The position numbers and the translations under genes were made by a program. DNA of 64,000 bases from positions 21,472,931 to 21,536,930 of the forward strand of contig NC_086386.1 of the NCBI RefSeq assembly GCF_036588685.1. The letters run 5' to 3'. This DNA is from Mytilus trossulus. Its lineage: Eukaryota; Mollusca; Bivalvia; Mytilida; Mytilidae. This document shows, in pieces, positions 31,801 through 42,480 of this stretch (positions within the stretch are counted from its first letter, which is position 1; the number at the start of each line of letters is the position of its first letter). The notes below the pieces were generated by a model. It saw nothing but the letters and a program-made list of their open reading frames with translations. It was not told the DNA's origin and ran no database searches.

Positions 31801-34057
31801 TATAGGTAAGAGACATATCCTTTTTATACCGATCACATAAAGCAAACAAGGTACACTTGCATAAATTAAAATACTAACAATTATAGCGATTAGGCTAACT
31901 TGCAAAATTATGATAAGCTCAAACCAAACTGCTGTGACGAGATTTACGAAAGTAGCATGAGTTTGTATGGTATTATTATCGTTATGCAATAACCCAATTT
32001 TTACTTGTAGTAAAATTTAAACGAATCATGTATCTTACAAATACATAAGGCGGATATACGTTCTGCAAACATTATGATGCTGTAAAGGATGCAGTAACTT
32101 GTAAAATTACAATCAGGTTAATCATCAGATAAATGATAAATAATTACATTTTGATCGCAAACGCATAGTGTCGGCACCCACATGAAAATCAAATTGACCC
32201 AATATCTCTTTCACAAAGAAATGAATTTGACCAACTGCTCATGTTTGGCATAAATCTATATAGTGAGTTTTATCCGAATGAAAGGATGGTTAAAAAAATT
32301 AACTGTACGTTTGTTCAAAATGTAAGCATAGAATAGCTTAAAAATAAAAGTATAGTTCGATTTTACCTGAAATAGCTAAAATGAAATCACTCCAGTCCAA
32401 AATTATCCATAAAATAAAAAACAAAATCACATATAATTTTGAACAAATTGTTTGATAAAAATCACAAGTTAACACATCAAATGCTGATGATAAAAGGAAG
32501 TGACCACAATGCACTTACACGTGAACTCGTGCTGACCCGCAATGCCATTGACCAATAAGAAAGATGATATCCGGTCATGCATTGTTCATAAAAGAAATTT
32601 CTCTGCACGTGAAAACAAGTTATCTAATTTCAACAATTTATCGTTTAATTAAGTAGGACACTCTGACCCTTTGCCCAGACTCGGGACATTATACACTTAC
32701 AGTAATAATAGATCACTCTTTTATTTAAGTCGGTTAGTAATAACCAATTAAACAGAATTATCTTCTCTGCTGTCTTAAATTATTTTATTCCGCTTAATTT
32801 TCAATTAGCAAATAAAACTGGTTATATGTCATTATTACAATTTTTACAAGTGAAATGCAGCTAGAAATAATGAAATGTAATACCTATTTTATTCGAAAAA
32901 GTAATGCAAGAAAATGCAGAAACGTAAAACTGGAATTGTGCTAAAATTGCGGAAGCGTAATACGCCCATGTAAAAATAATTGGATTTACTATTATTACTA
33001 GTATCTAATATCAACAGTGAATACTGTTTTGTTTTAACATATAATGTTAATAAAATTGAGAATGGAAATGGGGAATGTGTCAAAGAGACAACAAGTATGT
33101 ATAGGGGCGATCCGTAATTCGGCTATATTAGAACATGGCTTTTATGGATTGAATTTAGTTAACACATATTTGTTACGAGAACATTAAGTTTTGCATGTGT
33201 ATTTACCGCAAAAATGTCCAATTCATAATGTTGTCCGGGGAAATAAACATGTTTACTGGTTATGGTGTCCGAATTCCAATGACGAGACGTCATTGCTGCT
33301 CTTTAACGACATGTACAATAGAAAACAATGATGGTGTTCGTTTAAGTTCTGGTACAACGGCTTCTAGTGATAATGTCCATTAAACAATTATCGACGTAGC
33401 CCCAGTGATGCCAATTTTTTCGATTTTTTTGTTTTACCACATTCATATATATACAAAAATAAGGCGAAATTTAACAATAAACTTGAATTTAGTAAATGGA
33501 AACAAAATTATTGAAAATGAGATTTATCTTTTTAGATTTACTATACCATAATACTTATAATTGGACTGGTTTGTTTTCTTTATGCAGAACTTACACATGT
33601 GATCAACAAATATGATATGGCTTTATGCTGATATGGAGGTCTCGGGATGATATCAGGGCCAATATTGAAAAGGGCATGTCATAATCTACAAATATTGTAC
33701 AGACATAAATCATGCAAATTATGATATATGAGTGTTTCTACTTTTAAATTACATATTGGCGTGTTGTAAATGATTCTCAAACTGCCATTGCACGAAGTAT
33801 AAACAAATTAAGTTAAACCTACCTCATATTAAAGTTAAAATCACACTCTGTCCTATAGAAATTATTATAAGAGACTTACTGAAATAACCAATGAGTGCTG
33901 TCACTTTCAATGCAATTGAATATAGTCCAACTTTTGGCAAGTACTGAAACATCCCATCCAGATGAAAATTGTGAATTACTATTTGAAACTACAATAGTGC
34001 CTCGTCTACTGTCCCATATATTTCCATCCAATACCGTTGGCAGTGTGCATGCACATT
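19746..34057 (-). CDS. Gene B: paralog of gene A (exons 2-10)
   Basis: Exons 33880-34057, 29027-29130, 27967-28104, 26873-27052, 24716-24819, 24285-24396, 23513-23521, 23010-23201, then either 22325-22449 or 19746-19867. Phases are identical to gene A at every junction. Lengths are 178/104/138/180/104/112/9/192 against 175/104/135/198/104/124/9/294. With the 50307-50370 first exon the product is 401 or 400 aa; with 35128-35290 it is 434 or 433 aa. The transmembrane helix is about residues 309-332 in the shorter model, followed by HKYKKKPF, matching the QKYFKGKK border of A. The protein sequence has diverged strongly, but Cys, FPD, GSVWD and NYTxC positions hold. It lies head-to-tail with A and probably arose by tandem duplication. 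The role is inferred only: cell-surface receptor-like. Confidence 0.82.
20070..20367 (+). mobile_element. Palindrome-headed non-autonomous element, copy 1
   Basis: A 144-bp palindrome (20070-20213, arms about 70 bp, core ggtgcacactgaataacgct) is followed by about 150 bp containing acgtcagccaatcagaagac. The whole unit recurs in reverse at 35590-35891, which marks it as a mobile or repeated unit. Confidence 0.7.
20525..20680 (+). repeat. Dispersed repeat, diverged copy of the same family
   Basis: Contains tgtaccaagtcaggaatatg and the tccactatttt start. Lies in the long intron between gene B exons 10a and 10b. Confidence 0.55.
22325..22449 (-). CDS. Gene B alternative last exon 10a (proximal)
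   Basis: Acceptor acaattcttaatag|ATGGATC, 125 nt, stop TAA at 22325-22327, phase consistent with exon 9. It gives a 41-residue tail starting DGSSTERNNRR and ending YSIPYYVL. IPYYVL fits the ITIM-like [SIVL]xYxx[IVL] pattern and the YxxPhi sorting pattern. The stop sits inside a donor-like TT|gtaagttg. The acceptor pyrimidine tract is weak. Confidence 0.52.
23010..23201 (-). CDS. Gene B exon 9, transmembrane helix
   Basis: Acceptor ctgtttatacag|CATTTACG, donor CCAG|gtaaat, 192 nt. A short Thr/Ser stalk is followed by the helix (VGIIAGVVVVLILLIAGAIG), then FYHKYKKKPFPWQKSK and an acidic end. Extracellular stalk length is the main difference from A. Confidence 0.86.
23513..23521 (-). CDS. Gene B exon 8, 9-nt microexon
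   Basis: Reads cttttccag|AAACCTGTC|gtaagt on the minus strand after a strong polypyrimidine tract. Encodes Glu-Thr-Cys across phase-1 borders. It differs from the gene A microexon at one base, which is synonymous (ACA/ACC). Confidence 0.75.
24285..24396 (-). CDS. Gene B exon 7, membrane-proximal ectodomain
   Basis: Acceptor aataattttag|GCTGTA, donor TACG|gtaggc, 112 nt. Ser/Thr-rich with one Cys (SNTGSCVKGQ), ending VVISLSAY. The phase-1 end is the one the microexon needs. Confidence 0.8.
24716..24819 (-). CDS. Gene B exon 6
   Basis: Acceptor ttttattgcag|CCGGTGG, donor TGTTTG|gtaatt, 104 nt, same length and phases (1 to 0) as A. Encodes GGEFYATKYVTSGSTSYVII and ends FTCL. Confidence 0.82.
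26873..27052 (-). CDS. Gene B exon 5, most conserved ectodomain exon
   Basis: Acceptor ttttttttccag|ATCATC, donor TCTA|gtaagt, 180 nt. Encodes WFPDALLGVYAYTVTDASSS, CGSGSVWDAC, an NRT sequon and NYTQC. It is 18 nt shorter than the A exon, mainly in the loop after GSVWDxC. Confidence 0.88.
27967..28104 (-). CDS. Gene B exon 4
   Basis: Acceptor ctttttctag|ATACGG, donor GAGA|gtaagt, 138 nt. Encodes NTEENAADTRISFIEE, one Cys in VCNPTSGPSAEEF and the ending HVLVKE, matching NVLVKE of A. Confidence 0.82.
28274..28514 (+). repeat. Dispersed repeat with an internal inverted copy of its own 3' part
   Basis: Same family as 16117-16325. Bases 28300-28354 are the reverse complement of 28459-28514, with about five mismatches, inserted between the 'gcgctataaaacagg' start and the 'ccatcattttctac' block. 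It lies in intron 3 of gene B. Confidence 0.7.
29027..29130 (-). CDS. Gene B exon 3
   Basis: Acceptor aactatacttacag|GAGTACC, donor TCTA|gtgagt, 104 nt. It encodes KYYGFYCVRYTK and a run of four Tyr (DYSYYYYLDS), aligned with YYAVYCLEY and SYSYYVRS of A. Its minus-strand frame completes the CA|G codon left by exon 2. Confidence 0.8.
30112..30849. repeat. Tandem duplication copy 1 (blocks X and Y)
   Basis: Block X 30112-30391 and block Y 30461-30849 are separated by a 69-bp spacer. Both blocks recur in the same order in copy 2. Inside intron 2 of gene B. Confidence 0.85.
31131..31195. repeat. Nested palindrome
   Basis: The inner stem agagtggat/atccactct (loop gtgaa) lies inside an outer stem, atccaccctttggct with aggctaaaagggtggat. 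Confidence 0.65.
31300..31720 (+). repeat. Minisatellite of stem-loop units
   Basis: Four full units plus a partial fifth, in two alternating forms. Shared blocks are gtttcatgacgaagcataaa and tcatagaccaagctactacg with acctctg. In units where the left side reads cagaggtc or close to it, it pairs with gacctctg to give an 8-bp stem. Confidence 0.75.
33880..34057 (-). CDS. Gene B exon 2, DUF7044-like N-terminal module
   Basis: Acceptor ttcttttag|AATGTGC, donor TTTCA|gtaagt, 178 nt, phase 1 in and 2 out. Encodes ECACTLPTVLDGNIWDSRRG, a Ser-rich loop and FNCIESDSTHWLF. It is 3 nt longer than the A counterpart. Confidence 0.85.
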
Positions 34058-34416
34058 CTAAAAGAAATAAGTTAACACAAATGAAGATTATCAATTTAGG
34101 GTATATTGATGACGTCAGTTTGGCAGTTCTATTTGGTTTTGTGCTATTTTTTATGGACCATTCATTTAATACCTTTAGATTTTTATATTTTTATGACAAA
34201 AAACGGGAGTTAAGCTCAATACTGATGATTTTCTAAAGTTATGGCGATTGATTAATTACCAAATGACGCTTTATCTCGTGTTCATGCCAAAATTTATAAA
34301 CCATTATTATTATACATTTCACATTGAAAAAATTGTGTCAATGTTGAAAAACGAGATGATCACTTTTGTCGTTTAGGGAGTAAACAGTTATCATAAGTAT
34401 CAGAATTACAATTTAG

Positions 34417-34530
34417 TACGCCAGACGAGCGTTTCGTCTACGTAAGACTCATCAGTGAACTCATTTGAGTCTTTTGTAGACGAAACGCGCGTCTTGCGTA
34501 TATACTAAATTCAGTCCTGGTATCTATGGT
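34417..34530. repeat. Inverted pair of the 'cgtttcgtctac' repeat
   Basis: Left tacgccagacgagcgtttcg faces its complement ending cgcgcgtcttgcgta at 34500, with about 34-bp arms. It is followed by tatactaaattcagtcctgg, as at 39270-39370. Confidence 0.65.
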
Positions 34531-35127
34531 GAGTTTATTGAAGAAACAAAACTACAATAACCAAACAAAAAACTTACTTGTTGACAGCAAGAATGACAAA
34601 TTTCTATATATAACAGCATATTCATTTATCTTATCATACTTTATAGCATTTATTTTGACATAGTTTTGCAATTGCTAATATTTATTTTATTATTTTACAT
34701 AAAAAAACAAACTAAAAATAAATGAAGAGAAATTATTAAAATGATGAAACCTCTTTTGAAATTATTTCAAATTACCCTAAGTCTTTCCAATTTTTTGTGG
34801 AAAGACCTATTGTATTTGGTCTGAAATTTTGCGTTATGTTTTTGTAATTCATAAACTGTTAATCTTATCCATCTTACGTCTTTTTGTTGAAGACATTTGT
34901 CCAAATTTGAAAATTAGATCTACGTCAATGGTTAAGGTCATGTTATCACTTTGACTTTTTTAACTGAGTACCTCATAAAAAAGGTTATTAACAATTTACA
35001 ATATGCTATTTGTTTTTGTATTCAAGATAAATATATTTAATTGATGGATACTATTTCATTTATACAATTTAGATTTATGAGGTAATAGTTAACTGTTGAA
35101 AAATACGCGTGTGAAAAGATTCTTTAC

Positions 35128-35290
35128 CAAGTGATGATAAGCTAATTGGCATTGCATTATATGATAAAACAACATAAGATACCACAAAAAAAAAACAACC
35201 AATAACAACAAAACACTGTCTTATTATACATTTCTTAACGAAATCAAAATAAAAACTGTAATGTATTATACGTTTATATGAATGCTTCAT
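35128..35290 (-). CDS. Gene B candidate first exon (near)
   Basis: ATG at the complement of 35288-35290, 54 codons, ending phase 1 at CTTG|gtaaag, which joins exon 2 in frame. A hydrophobic run (CFVVIGCFFFVVSYVV) after basic residues could be a signal sequence. The intron would be 1070 bp, close to the 1036 bp of A. Weak points: a long N-region, a poly-T-encoded core and a modest donor. It competes with 50307-50370. Confidence 0.35.
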
Positions 35291-35589
35291 GTGCAAATAT
35301 TAACTTAGAAAACAAACTCATACCTAAAAACACTTCAAATACGAACAATGGTTAATTATGTATCTGAATTCTGACAAAAGTTTAACTTATATTGTTTGTT
35401 TTTTTTAGTCTAGTAGGTTACCATTAAAGGCCATAACCATCACACTTACATATCATGGTTTGTAGAGTGTTATATAACCTTTCGGCGGTTTTATTGTTTT
35501 TTGCTTAAGTTTTATCAGTATATCTTCACTTATTGCATGTCAATTCTTCGTTTCGTATCTTATGCCTTTTTTTCACGTATTGTAATACA

Positions 35590-35891
35590 AAATTATTTAA
35601 TTTTGGATGTAACGCGTCTTCTGATTGGCTGACGTCGTTTTGTTAATCATATCATAGACATAATTTTGTTATGTGACCATGACGGCATCAACGTTTTTCA
35701 TGATTTACGCCTGTTTAAAATGAAATCTAGAATAAAATTATAGACATAACTGTGTATATTTTGTCAGTCTATTCGAAATAACATAAAAAAATGTGGTGCA
35801 CACTGTTAAATAACCCGCTACGGGCGTTATTCAGTGTGCACCACATTTTTCATGTTATTTCTTCAAAGACAGAAAAAATATTACAGTCATT
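35590..35891 (-). mobile_element. Palindrome-headed non-autonomous element, copy 2
   Basis: Reverse-orientation copy of 20070-20367. It shares tggatgtaacgcgtcttctg, attggctgacgtc and the palindrome with ggtgcacac arms. Lies just upstream of the near first-exon candidate of gene B. Confidence 0.7.
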
Positions 35892-36633
35892 CCTTAAATA
35901 ACCAAAGAAGCACATACAACTAGCATGACTGTTTGTATATAGCGGTAATACAACTTTCACGGCAAATTTACTATTACATATATTCTCTTATTACTAAATT
36001 ATAAAAGCTTGATATGATAGAAAGCTTCAACATGTAAAGCTTAGTTTATCTCTATCTTATTATTATAAGTGTGTTACCTAAAATGTATTGTGTCAAAATG
36101 TACTTCAAATTCCCTGTTACAAAGAAAATTCTGTATGTAATCCGATATTATACTGCCTCTCGTCAAACGAGATCGGAGGGATGTGGTTTATAAAGGATAA
36201 AGAGAAGCGATATACGCCAAATTCAATTTAAACTCATAAGGCGAGAATAAAGTAACAACTTTATGGTACAAACAGACGAACATTAGTTCACAAAACACAG
36301 CATGTAAAATTGAAGGTTGACCGACAGAAACCCCAGTAGGACATTTGGGTGATCGTAAGTGCTCCGGAAGGGTAAGCAGTTCCTGCTTCACATATGGCAC
36401 CCGTCATGTGGTGGTCATATAAGAACTGACTCAGAAGGTTACATTTGAAGGCAAATGTTATGATGTATAAAATAATGATTGTTGTTCGGCTAGCCAAACC
36501 TCCTGCTTATATGGCGATATATAAAATACTGCTTAAATAACAACACTACGTGACCGGAATACATTACACACAAGCGAAATAACTTTCAGCAAAGAGAAAA
36601 ACATAAATAAATCATACAACTGTACATTAAATC

Positions 36634-36732
36634 ATGTACACAGCAGAACAACAACGGACATCTCCCTGAAATAAAAGTTTAAAACATGTACACAGCAGAA
36701 CAACAACGAACATCTCCCTGAAATAAAAGTTA
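36634..36732 (+). repeat. Short tandem duplication, 52-bp period
   Basis: catgtacacagcagaacaac and acatctccctgaaataaaag occur twice in a row (36634-36680 and 36686-36732) with one base difference. Confidence 0.8.
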
Positions 36733-39269
36733 CCAAAGAACGCCATAAACTGCGCGTCATATGAGTAGTAGATTAACGCCGTAAAAAGGGACGCATATAT
36801 TATCACAAGTTATCTCGAGAGATATACAATTATATGGAACGAAATTGAAAAATTCACAAATATTTTCAAAATATTAGTTTACATAATTATCATGATTATG
36901 ACGGTCATGAAAGTTTATTCTGACTGAGATGGTAAATCCCAATCTAAGACATAGCAACATGACATAAGTTAGTGTAGACACATACAAAATGTTTAGATCA
37001 ACCGATTGTTATTTTCAGGGGAAATGACTTAAATTTTATGGACTGTCAATTTGAAGCTTTCTTCCTAATAAATCTGTTAGAAAAGTTTCTGCATTAGAGA
37101 ACAATCCTGCCACAATCCGTATAGTGTGAGCACACATGATCATAAAATATTAATTGAGATATGTAAACACCATACAACAGAGCAGATGGTATGTTACTGC
37201 TAAGTTAACTGTGACCCAAACGCATGACCATGTTGCAAATGAAACTAAGGTCTTTTTTTAAATATTCCTTTTTAATGTCTACACATAATAAAAACAGGTC
37301 CAACAAGAATAAGAAAGAAACAATGATTTTTTAGTGTTGTTATTTCAAACTACAATACCACGGCTACAAATAACACATTACTTCGTAAATCCTTCTTTTT
37401 AAATGACTTCCTTTTGAAATGTGGGTATCAAAACGTTTTGTCCTTATATATTGAAGATAAACACACAAAACACAATGCGTAAACTTAACTTTTCTTATAG
37501 TTATAACTAGTGCTTTACTAGAAAGACAATTAAAACCTGTGTTCAAATATTTGAAGTTCATATCTTTTAAAAACTAGTTAAACAAATATTGATAGCTTTT
37601 ATTTTTTTCCCAGGAAGGTTGATATTGGTTTTGTCTACCTTTACAATTAGACTTGATGACCTGGATTAATTTCGAAGACTCATTCCCAATACTAGTTATT
37701 AATATTAAGTTCGTTTTAAACAAGACAACATTAACTATCTGGAGATTTCAAATGTTTCTTTTCCTAATCCAGGGTTTAATGGTACATGTAATGTCAAATT
37801 CAACCAAAAAGGGTAACGTGTGTTATATACTGAAATGTTTTACTACAAAAAAGTCTACAAAGCTAGACTTTTACATACATGAACATCCGTTATTTTTTCC
37901 AAATCCTCAGAGTTGTACTGATATTGGAGTACAATGTACTATCCTTTAGTACTTAACACACAGCTTTTTCGTTTACGGTGACTTCAATGGATGAGCCTTA
38001 AAGTTTAATGATGGACAATAGGGTATAAGTTCTGCTCATCGTTAGAATGTCGTACGGTGATTTATAATTATTTAATTTTCTATTTGTGGATGCATGTTGA
38101 TTTGGCATTAAATACTTGTAATTATTTGTTAGAAATGTATCTTCAATTTACAAAACTGTCACCCGTCTTCCTATCTATGACCTGTAACAAATCATTTTAG
38201 ATTTGTAACAAGTGTAAATTATTTGGGTTAGCGTGTTTACATAAGAACACTGCGTCCTCCTCCGAGACTTAATGAAATACACCGAGTAAATTGTACTCAA
38301 AGTGAATAATCATTGATAATGCAGTGGTGTGGACAAACAAAAATAATTATGTAAATGAACCTTTATTACTTTGGCTTAGTGAAATGACAATTATTGGATT
38401 TTAAAGAAACATGGTATGAGAGTACAACGATTTCCTCCTGTAAGGACATTACAATACATTTATAATCATTTATTCAAACATGCACTTGCTTTTAACTTAA
38501 TCCGGGATACTTTTTAAATGACCTTTACAGAAGATTTTATGGATTTTTGTTGTTTAGTCTGATTTAAATAATCCCACATACATGTAATCGTTGTCAAATT
38601 ACAATTACATATGCTCTAAACTCTTACTGATAAAGAAATATAATTGGGCTAAGTTTATGATTCAACGCAGTATATTACTGGAGATATGGATCATCTACCT
38701 TGTCTTATAAAATTAGAAAAAGATCAGTACTTAGGTACTGGTTTCAATAAAGACCGTCCACCAATTATCATAATAAGCAACATGTATGGTACAATTATAT
38801 TGACAAGGACTAATTACATTGTGTTCTGCAAGTCATTTTTAATCTGTAAACTGTCTTTAGACTACCAAATCTATTGGTATGAAATTTGCAGTGTGTTAAT
38901 TGAATTGAAGCTTATCCAATCATTTACAGCCACTTCGATTGAGGACATAAAGGTTGTTAATATTTGTAAGATTTTCAATTTTTTAAATTTATCTCTAAAA
39001 CATACAATATATTGAAGATTAAATACTATAAAATAATTTCACTTCAACTACCATGACCAATATATCATTACAAAAATAATTTTGACAGTGATGTATCTAA
39101 TTAAACAAATAATATTCAATCTTCGATTCAACTTTCGTTTAATAAGGCATTTCATATGATGTCAATAGTGTTGCGTTTCACCGTTGTAGTTCATATGTTA
39201 ACTGGAAGACATGGAAGACACATTATCTGTATGCTCTTCAACTTCGTACTTTATTTGGCCTTTTTAACT

Positions 39270-39425
39270 TTTTTGGATTCGAGCGTCACTGATGAGTTTT
39301 TTTTGTAGGTGAAACGCGCGTCTGGCGTATATACTAAATTTAGTCCTGGTATCTATGATGAGTTTATTTAAATGGTCGGGTTGTTGTCTCTTTGACTCAT
39401 TTCCCATTTCCATTCTCAATAGTAT
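39270..39425 (-). repeat. Two adjoining dispersed repeat ends
   Basis: The first part (gatgagtttttt, gaaacgcgcgtctggcgtat, tttagtcctggtatctatga) is the reversed 'cgtttcgtctac' family. The second (39375-39425) is the plus-strand end gggttgttgtctctttgact. Their junction suggests insertion of one into the other. Confidence 0.5.
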
Positions 39426-41164
39426 GTCACTCTATCCCAACACATAATTCTGACCAGTCTTTGCTCTAATTCCTAAATATCGCTTGCCCAGCTGAGTAGT
39501 ATCAAATAAAGTGTAAAGGTCATATGAACTCGTGTACCCTAGGCGAGCATGGTACTATGATACCCTATGATATAGTTATTAGTTCGTTAATTGATATTAG
39601 ATGGACCAAAAAAGGAAGTTTAGAAACTATTGAATCTTTATGTTGTTATATTTTTGGCCTGAGTAAAAAAAGTTTGAAATCCTTATTCAATTTTCCATAC
39701 AGACATGTTTGGGCAGCAAATTGGTCTGTTACTCAAACAAATATTAACATCTTCAGAAACACTATTTACACGTCACATAGATAACAAATTTTACAATGTA
39801 AATAAGGGTAAAACAGACGACTTTAACAAAAGCATGGTGTATTCGAATTTCGTTATGAACGGGGTTGTTATATATAATCACAGCTATTCTACTTAAATAT
39901 ACAGCCTTTAAATATGCCTATTCATTTATTCTTACATTAACATGGTTTCATCTTATTCTTAAGTTTTACAAAAGATCTCCATAGATTCTGTTGTACAATC
40001 TAATTACATAATTTATCCTTTAAGATAACCATTATAGTTGATTTCATAATATAGCCATTTATTTATGAAATTTCACTTTTGTGGAAGTTAGTGATTAGTT
40101 GTGTGACAGCTATCATTTTATAGAACTTATGATTGAATGCAATCTATTATGTTACACTTGAACTGTTCACTTACTCTCTTTTGAATACACCAAAGGAGAA
40201 CTATGGGACTGTTGCTTTAACAATAAATTCCTACAATAACCACACTTAATAATATGGAATACTACAATAAAGAATATGAAACTGAATTGTAGGTACTAAC
40301 TCCAAAAAGGCAAAAGAAATCAACAGTTACAAAGAACATTTGATTATTCTTTACAATATATTCGAGCAGTTAGATTATGATTTGAAAAACTATTAACATT
40401 TCAACCGATTTTTTTTCCAGTCTGTCAGTCATATGTGAAATATGCATACTGCATACAGACAGAATATTTTATACTTATCAAACGCTTAGCTTGGTGTCAA
40501 TTAAATTTATGTGAAACTTTAAATTCAATTAAGCAAGTGACATTAAAAGAAAATTATTTCTCTTATCAAAATCTTCATAAACATACCGTTATTGAATTGT
40601 TGACTTCCCAGACATTTATTCGCAGATATTTTTCTGTATGCATCGACCTAAACTACGAGACATGTCGTTATAACTAAGGCCTCTGCATAGTGCAAGTGGA
40701 AGGGGGGACCGTGATGAAAGAATGTAAACACAAGTGTTCTTGAAGAAAAATAGAAAATAACTGGTTCTTTACTGGTGAAATATCAGACAGCTGACAGAAA
40801 ATTTTATACTTGTCTGACACTTATCTTGGTGTCAAGTAAAGTTATATGAAACTTCAAATTTAATTCAAACAAGATTACATGTTTAAATTTATTTGGAGGT
40901 TTACTCTACAAAGAAGTGAATGTCATTTATTTTATAAAAAGAAAATATTTCTGTACTAAAATAGTGGATTAAAACCGATAGTATAGCTAGCAAAACCTCT
41001 CACATTTATGACAGTCGCATAAAACGCCATAATATTGTTAACACTGTGTGAACAAAACAGACACTATAGATAAAAGTGTCAACAAATAGGGATGCAGCAG
41101 TCAACATTGTGTTAAAGTCTTAATCACTATAGAAAAATAGCTTAAACACTATAAAAACAAATTT

Positions 41165-41285
41165 AATCACTATAAAATCAATCAAATATGTCAACTATGG
41201 GGCGTTTGAAATTTGCGCCTATTTTTATAAAATCAAACAAATATGTCAACTCGCGGGCGTTTGAAATTTGCGCCTATTTTTAATT
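41165..41285 (+). repeat. Tandem duplication, about 60-bp period
   Basis: ataaaatcaa.caaatatgtcaact..ggcgtttgaaatttgcgcct occurs twice (about 41170-41224 and 41228-41280). Preceded by 'atcactata' repeats. Confidence 0.7.
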
Positions 41286-42059
41286 TCTATCTTTCATTAA
41301 CGCAGATTGTGAACAGGTAAATTATGTTATGTTTGTATTTATCATTATACACCTCTTCCATTGACCAGTTGTATATATGCTGTTAATTTTCAATTATAAT
41401 ATGCATAGAACTGTTGCCCCCTCAAATAAAGTGTTGTTGATTTCATCAGACTGGGAGCTGGTGGAGGAAATCCAGTTTGTTGGATAAAGCAAATCCTGAC
41501 CGTTACTTATGTCGAAATTAAAACTCCTGAAATGACATACAAGCCAGAGAAAGGAATGATGGATCTCGTTGTTGGCAAGTACAAAAAGAATAGATTTTAA
41601 CTATAACCTGTTGGTGTGGTTTTGGAACACTGAATTCACAAATTGAAAGGCGAGTTCACATATGTAAAGATCCTATGTGATAGCCGTACAGCTGTTGGAA
41701 TCTTAACTCAGAACTGGAAGTCAAATAACTGCATTGACACAAACACAGATGATAAAAAAACATTTAGACCCTCCTAGGAGGCGACATACGAAATAACCTA
41801 AATATCTGGGACAATACCCCTAATGCGCCTTGAAATGAGGAACACAAAAGTCACGTGTAAACAAAAAATCTCTGTGTAGTGATAATTGACACATTTCTAT
41901 GATAAACAAATGACTGAGCTGAACCATTAGTGTTAATTTAGAAAATAAGGGAACACAAAATAAATGTGTAAAAACCATGCAGCTATGAAATTTGTTCAAA
42001 GTATTAAAATTTCAAAGAACTTATTGTGTTAAAATTGGGATTTTTTACCCTGAGGAGCG

Positions 42060-42480
42060 ACATCGCAAAAGGATACTCGGGGTTTGCTAAATTACGGGAA
42101 AATGAATCACACTTCGTACCCCGAAAATTTAACCACATATGTAAAAATGTCTGAGCTTCGAAACAAGCCATCATACATATACAAGTTAACGATATGGGCT
42201 GAGCAACAGAAGAAAACGTTTCCATTACGGCCTATGGAGAAACAATTGCGCATATTGCCCCATCTATCTTGGATCCATGCCATGCTAATGGTGACACGAA
42301 CGAGATATCAGACCAGTTATCAAAAGATGCAGCACAGGAGGTCTCTAGTTTAAATGACCAGTACAACATCAGTACAATGCAATATGTGAAAATTGCAGTT
42401 ATGATGGCAACAAATCTTAAACGACAAATTTCATGCTCTAGAAGTAAAACTGGGAGAGAACTACGCCAATAAATACGTGT
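42060..42480 (+). pseudogene. Decayed coding-like segment, unidentified
   Basis: One plus frame reads for long stretches with occasional stops, for example FAKLRENESHF, then ILDPCHANGDTNEISDQL and a further helical-looking stretch to about 42470. It reads like eroded protein sequence, but I do not recognise a family. Parts also lie in ORFs at 42084-42353 and 42269-42472. It may belong to the same insertion as the gag-protease remnant downstream. Confidence 0.3.

Larger units (their letters stand above)
30848..32823. repeat. Tandem duplication copy 2 with a 1.3-kb different middle
   Basis: Block X 30848-31127 (offset 736) and block Y 32435-32823 (389 bp) are near identical to copy 1. The middle, 31128-32434, differs from the 69-bp spacer of copy 1 and holds a minisatellite. 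Near identity suggests a recent event. Confidence 0.85.
36000..41160. other. No gene recognised
   Basis: AT-rich DNA with short dispersed repeats. Short ORFs at 37653-37949 (98 aa), 38686-39015 (109 aa) and 39524-39784 (86 aa) on plus show no recognisable domain, repeat pattern or paired splice sites, and are not called. If the 50.3-kb exon belongs to gene B, all of this lies in its intron 1. Confidence 0.45.

Noticed and set aside
33895..34236. 113-aa plus-strand ORF
   Set aside because: It is antisense to gene B exon 2, which has splice sites and a paralog match. The plus reading shows no domain.
34574..34640. Short hydrophobic minus-strand segment before a gtaagt donor at 34574 as first exon of gene B
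   Set aside because: The phase-1 frame has no ATG between the upstream stop and the donor; the frame with ATG ends in phase 0 and would not join exon 2.
36288..36497. Signal-peptide-like minus-strand ORF as first exon of gene B
   Set aside because: The apparent start is not an ATG and no phase-1 donor follows. It lies within a dispersed repeat (ggtttggctagcc).
38686..39015. 109-aa plus-strand ORF, the longest in the middle region
   Set aside because: AT-driven composition, no recognisable motif, no supporting splice partners or paralog. Chance ORFs of this size are expected.
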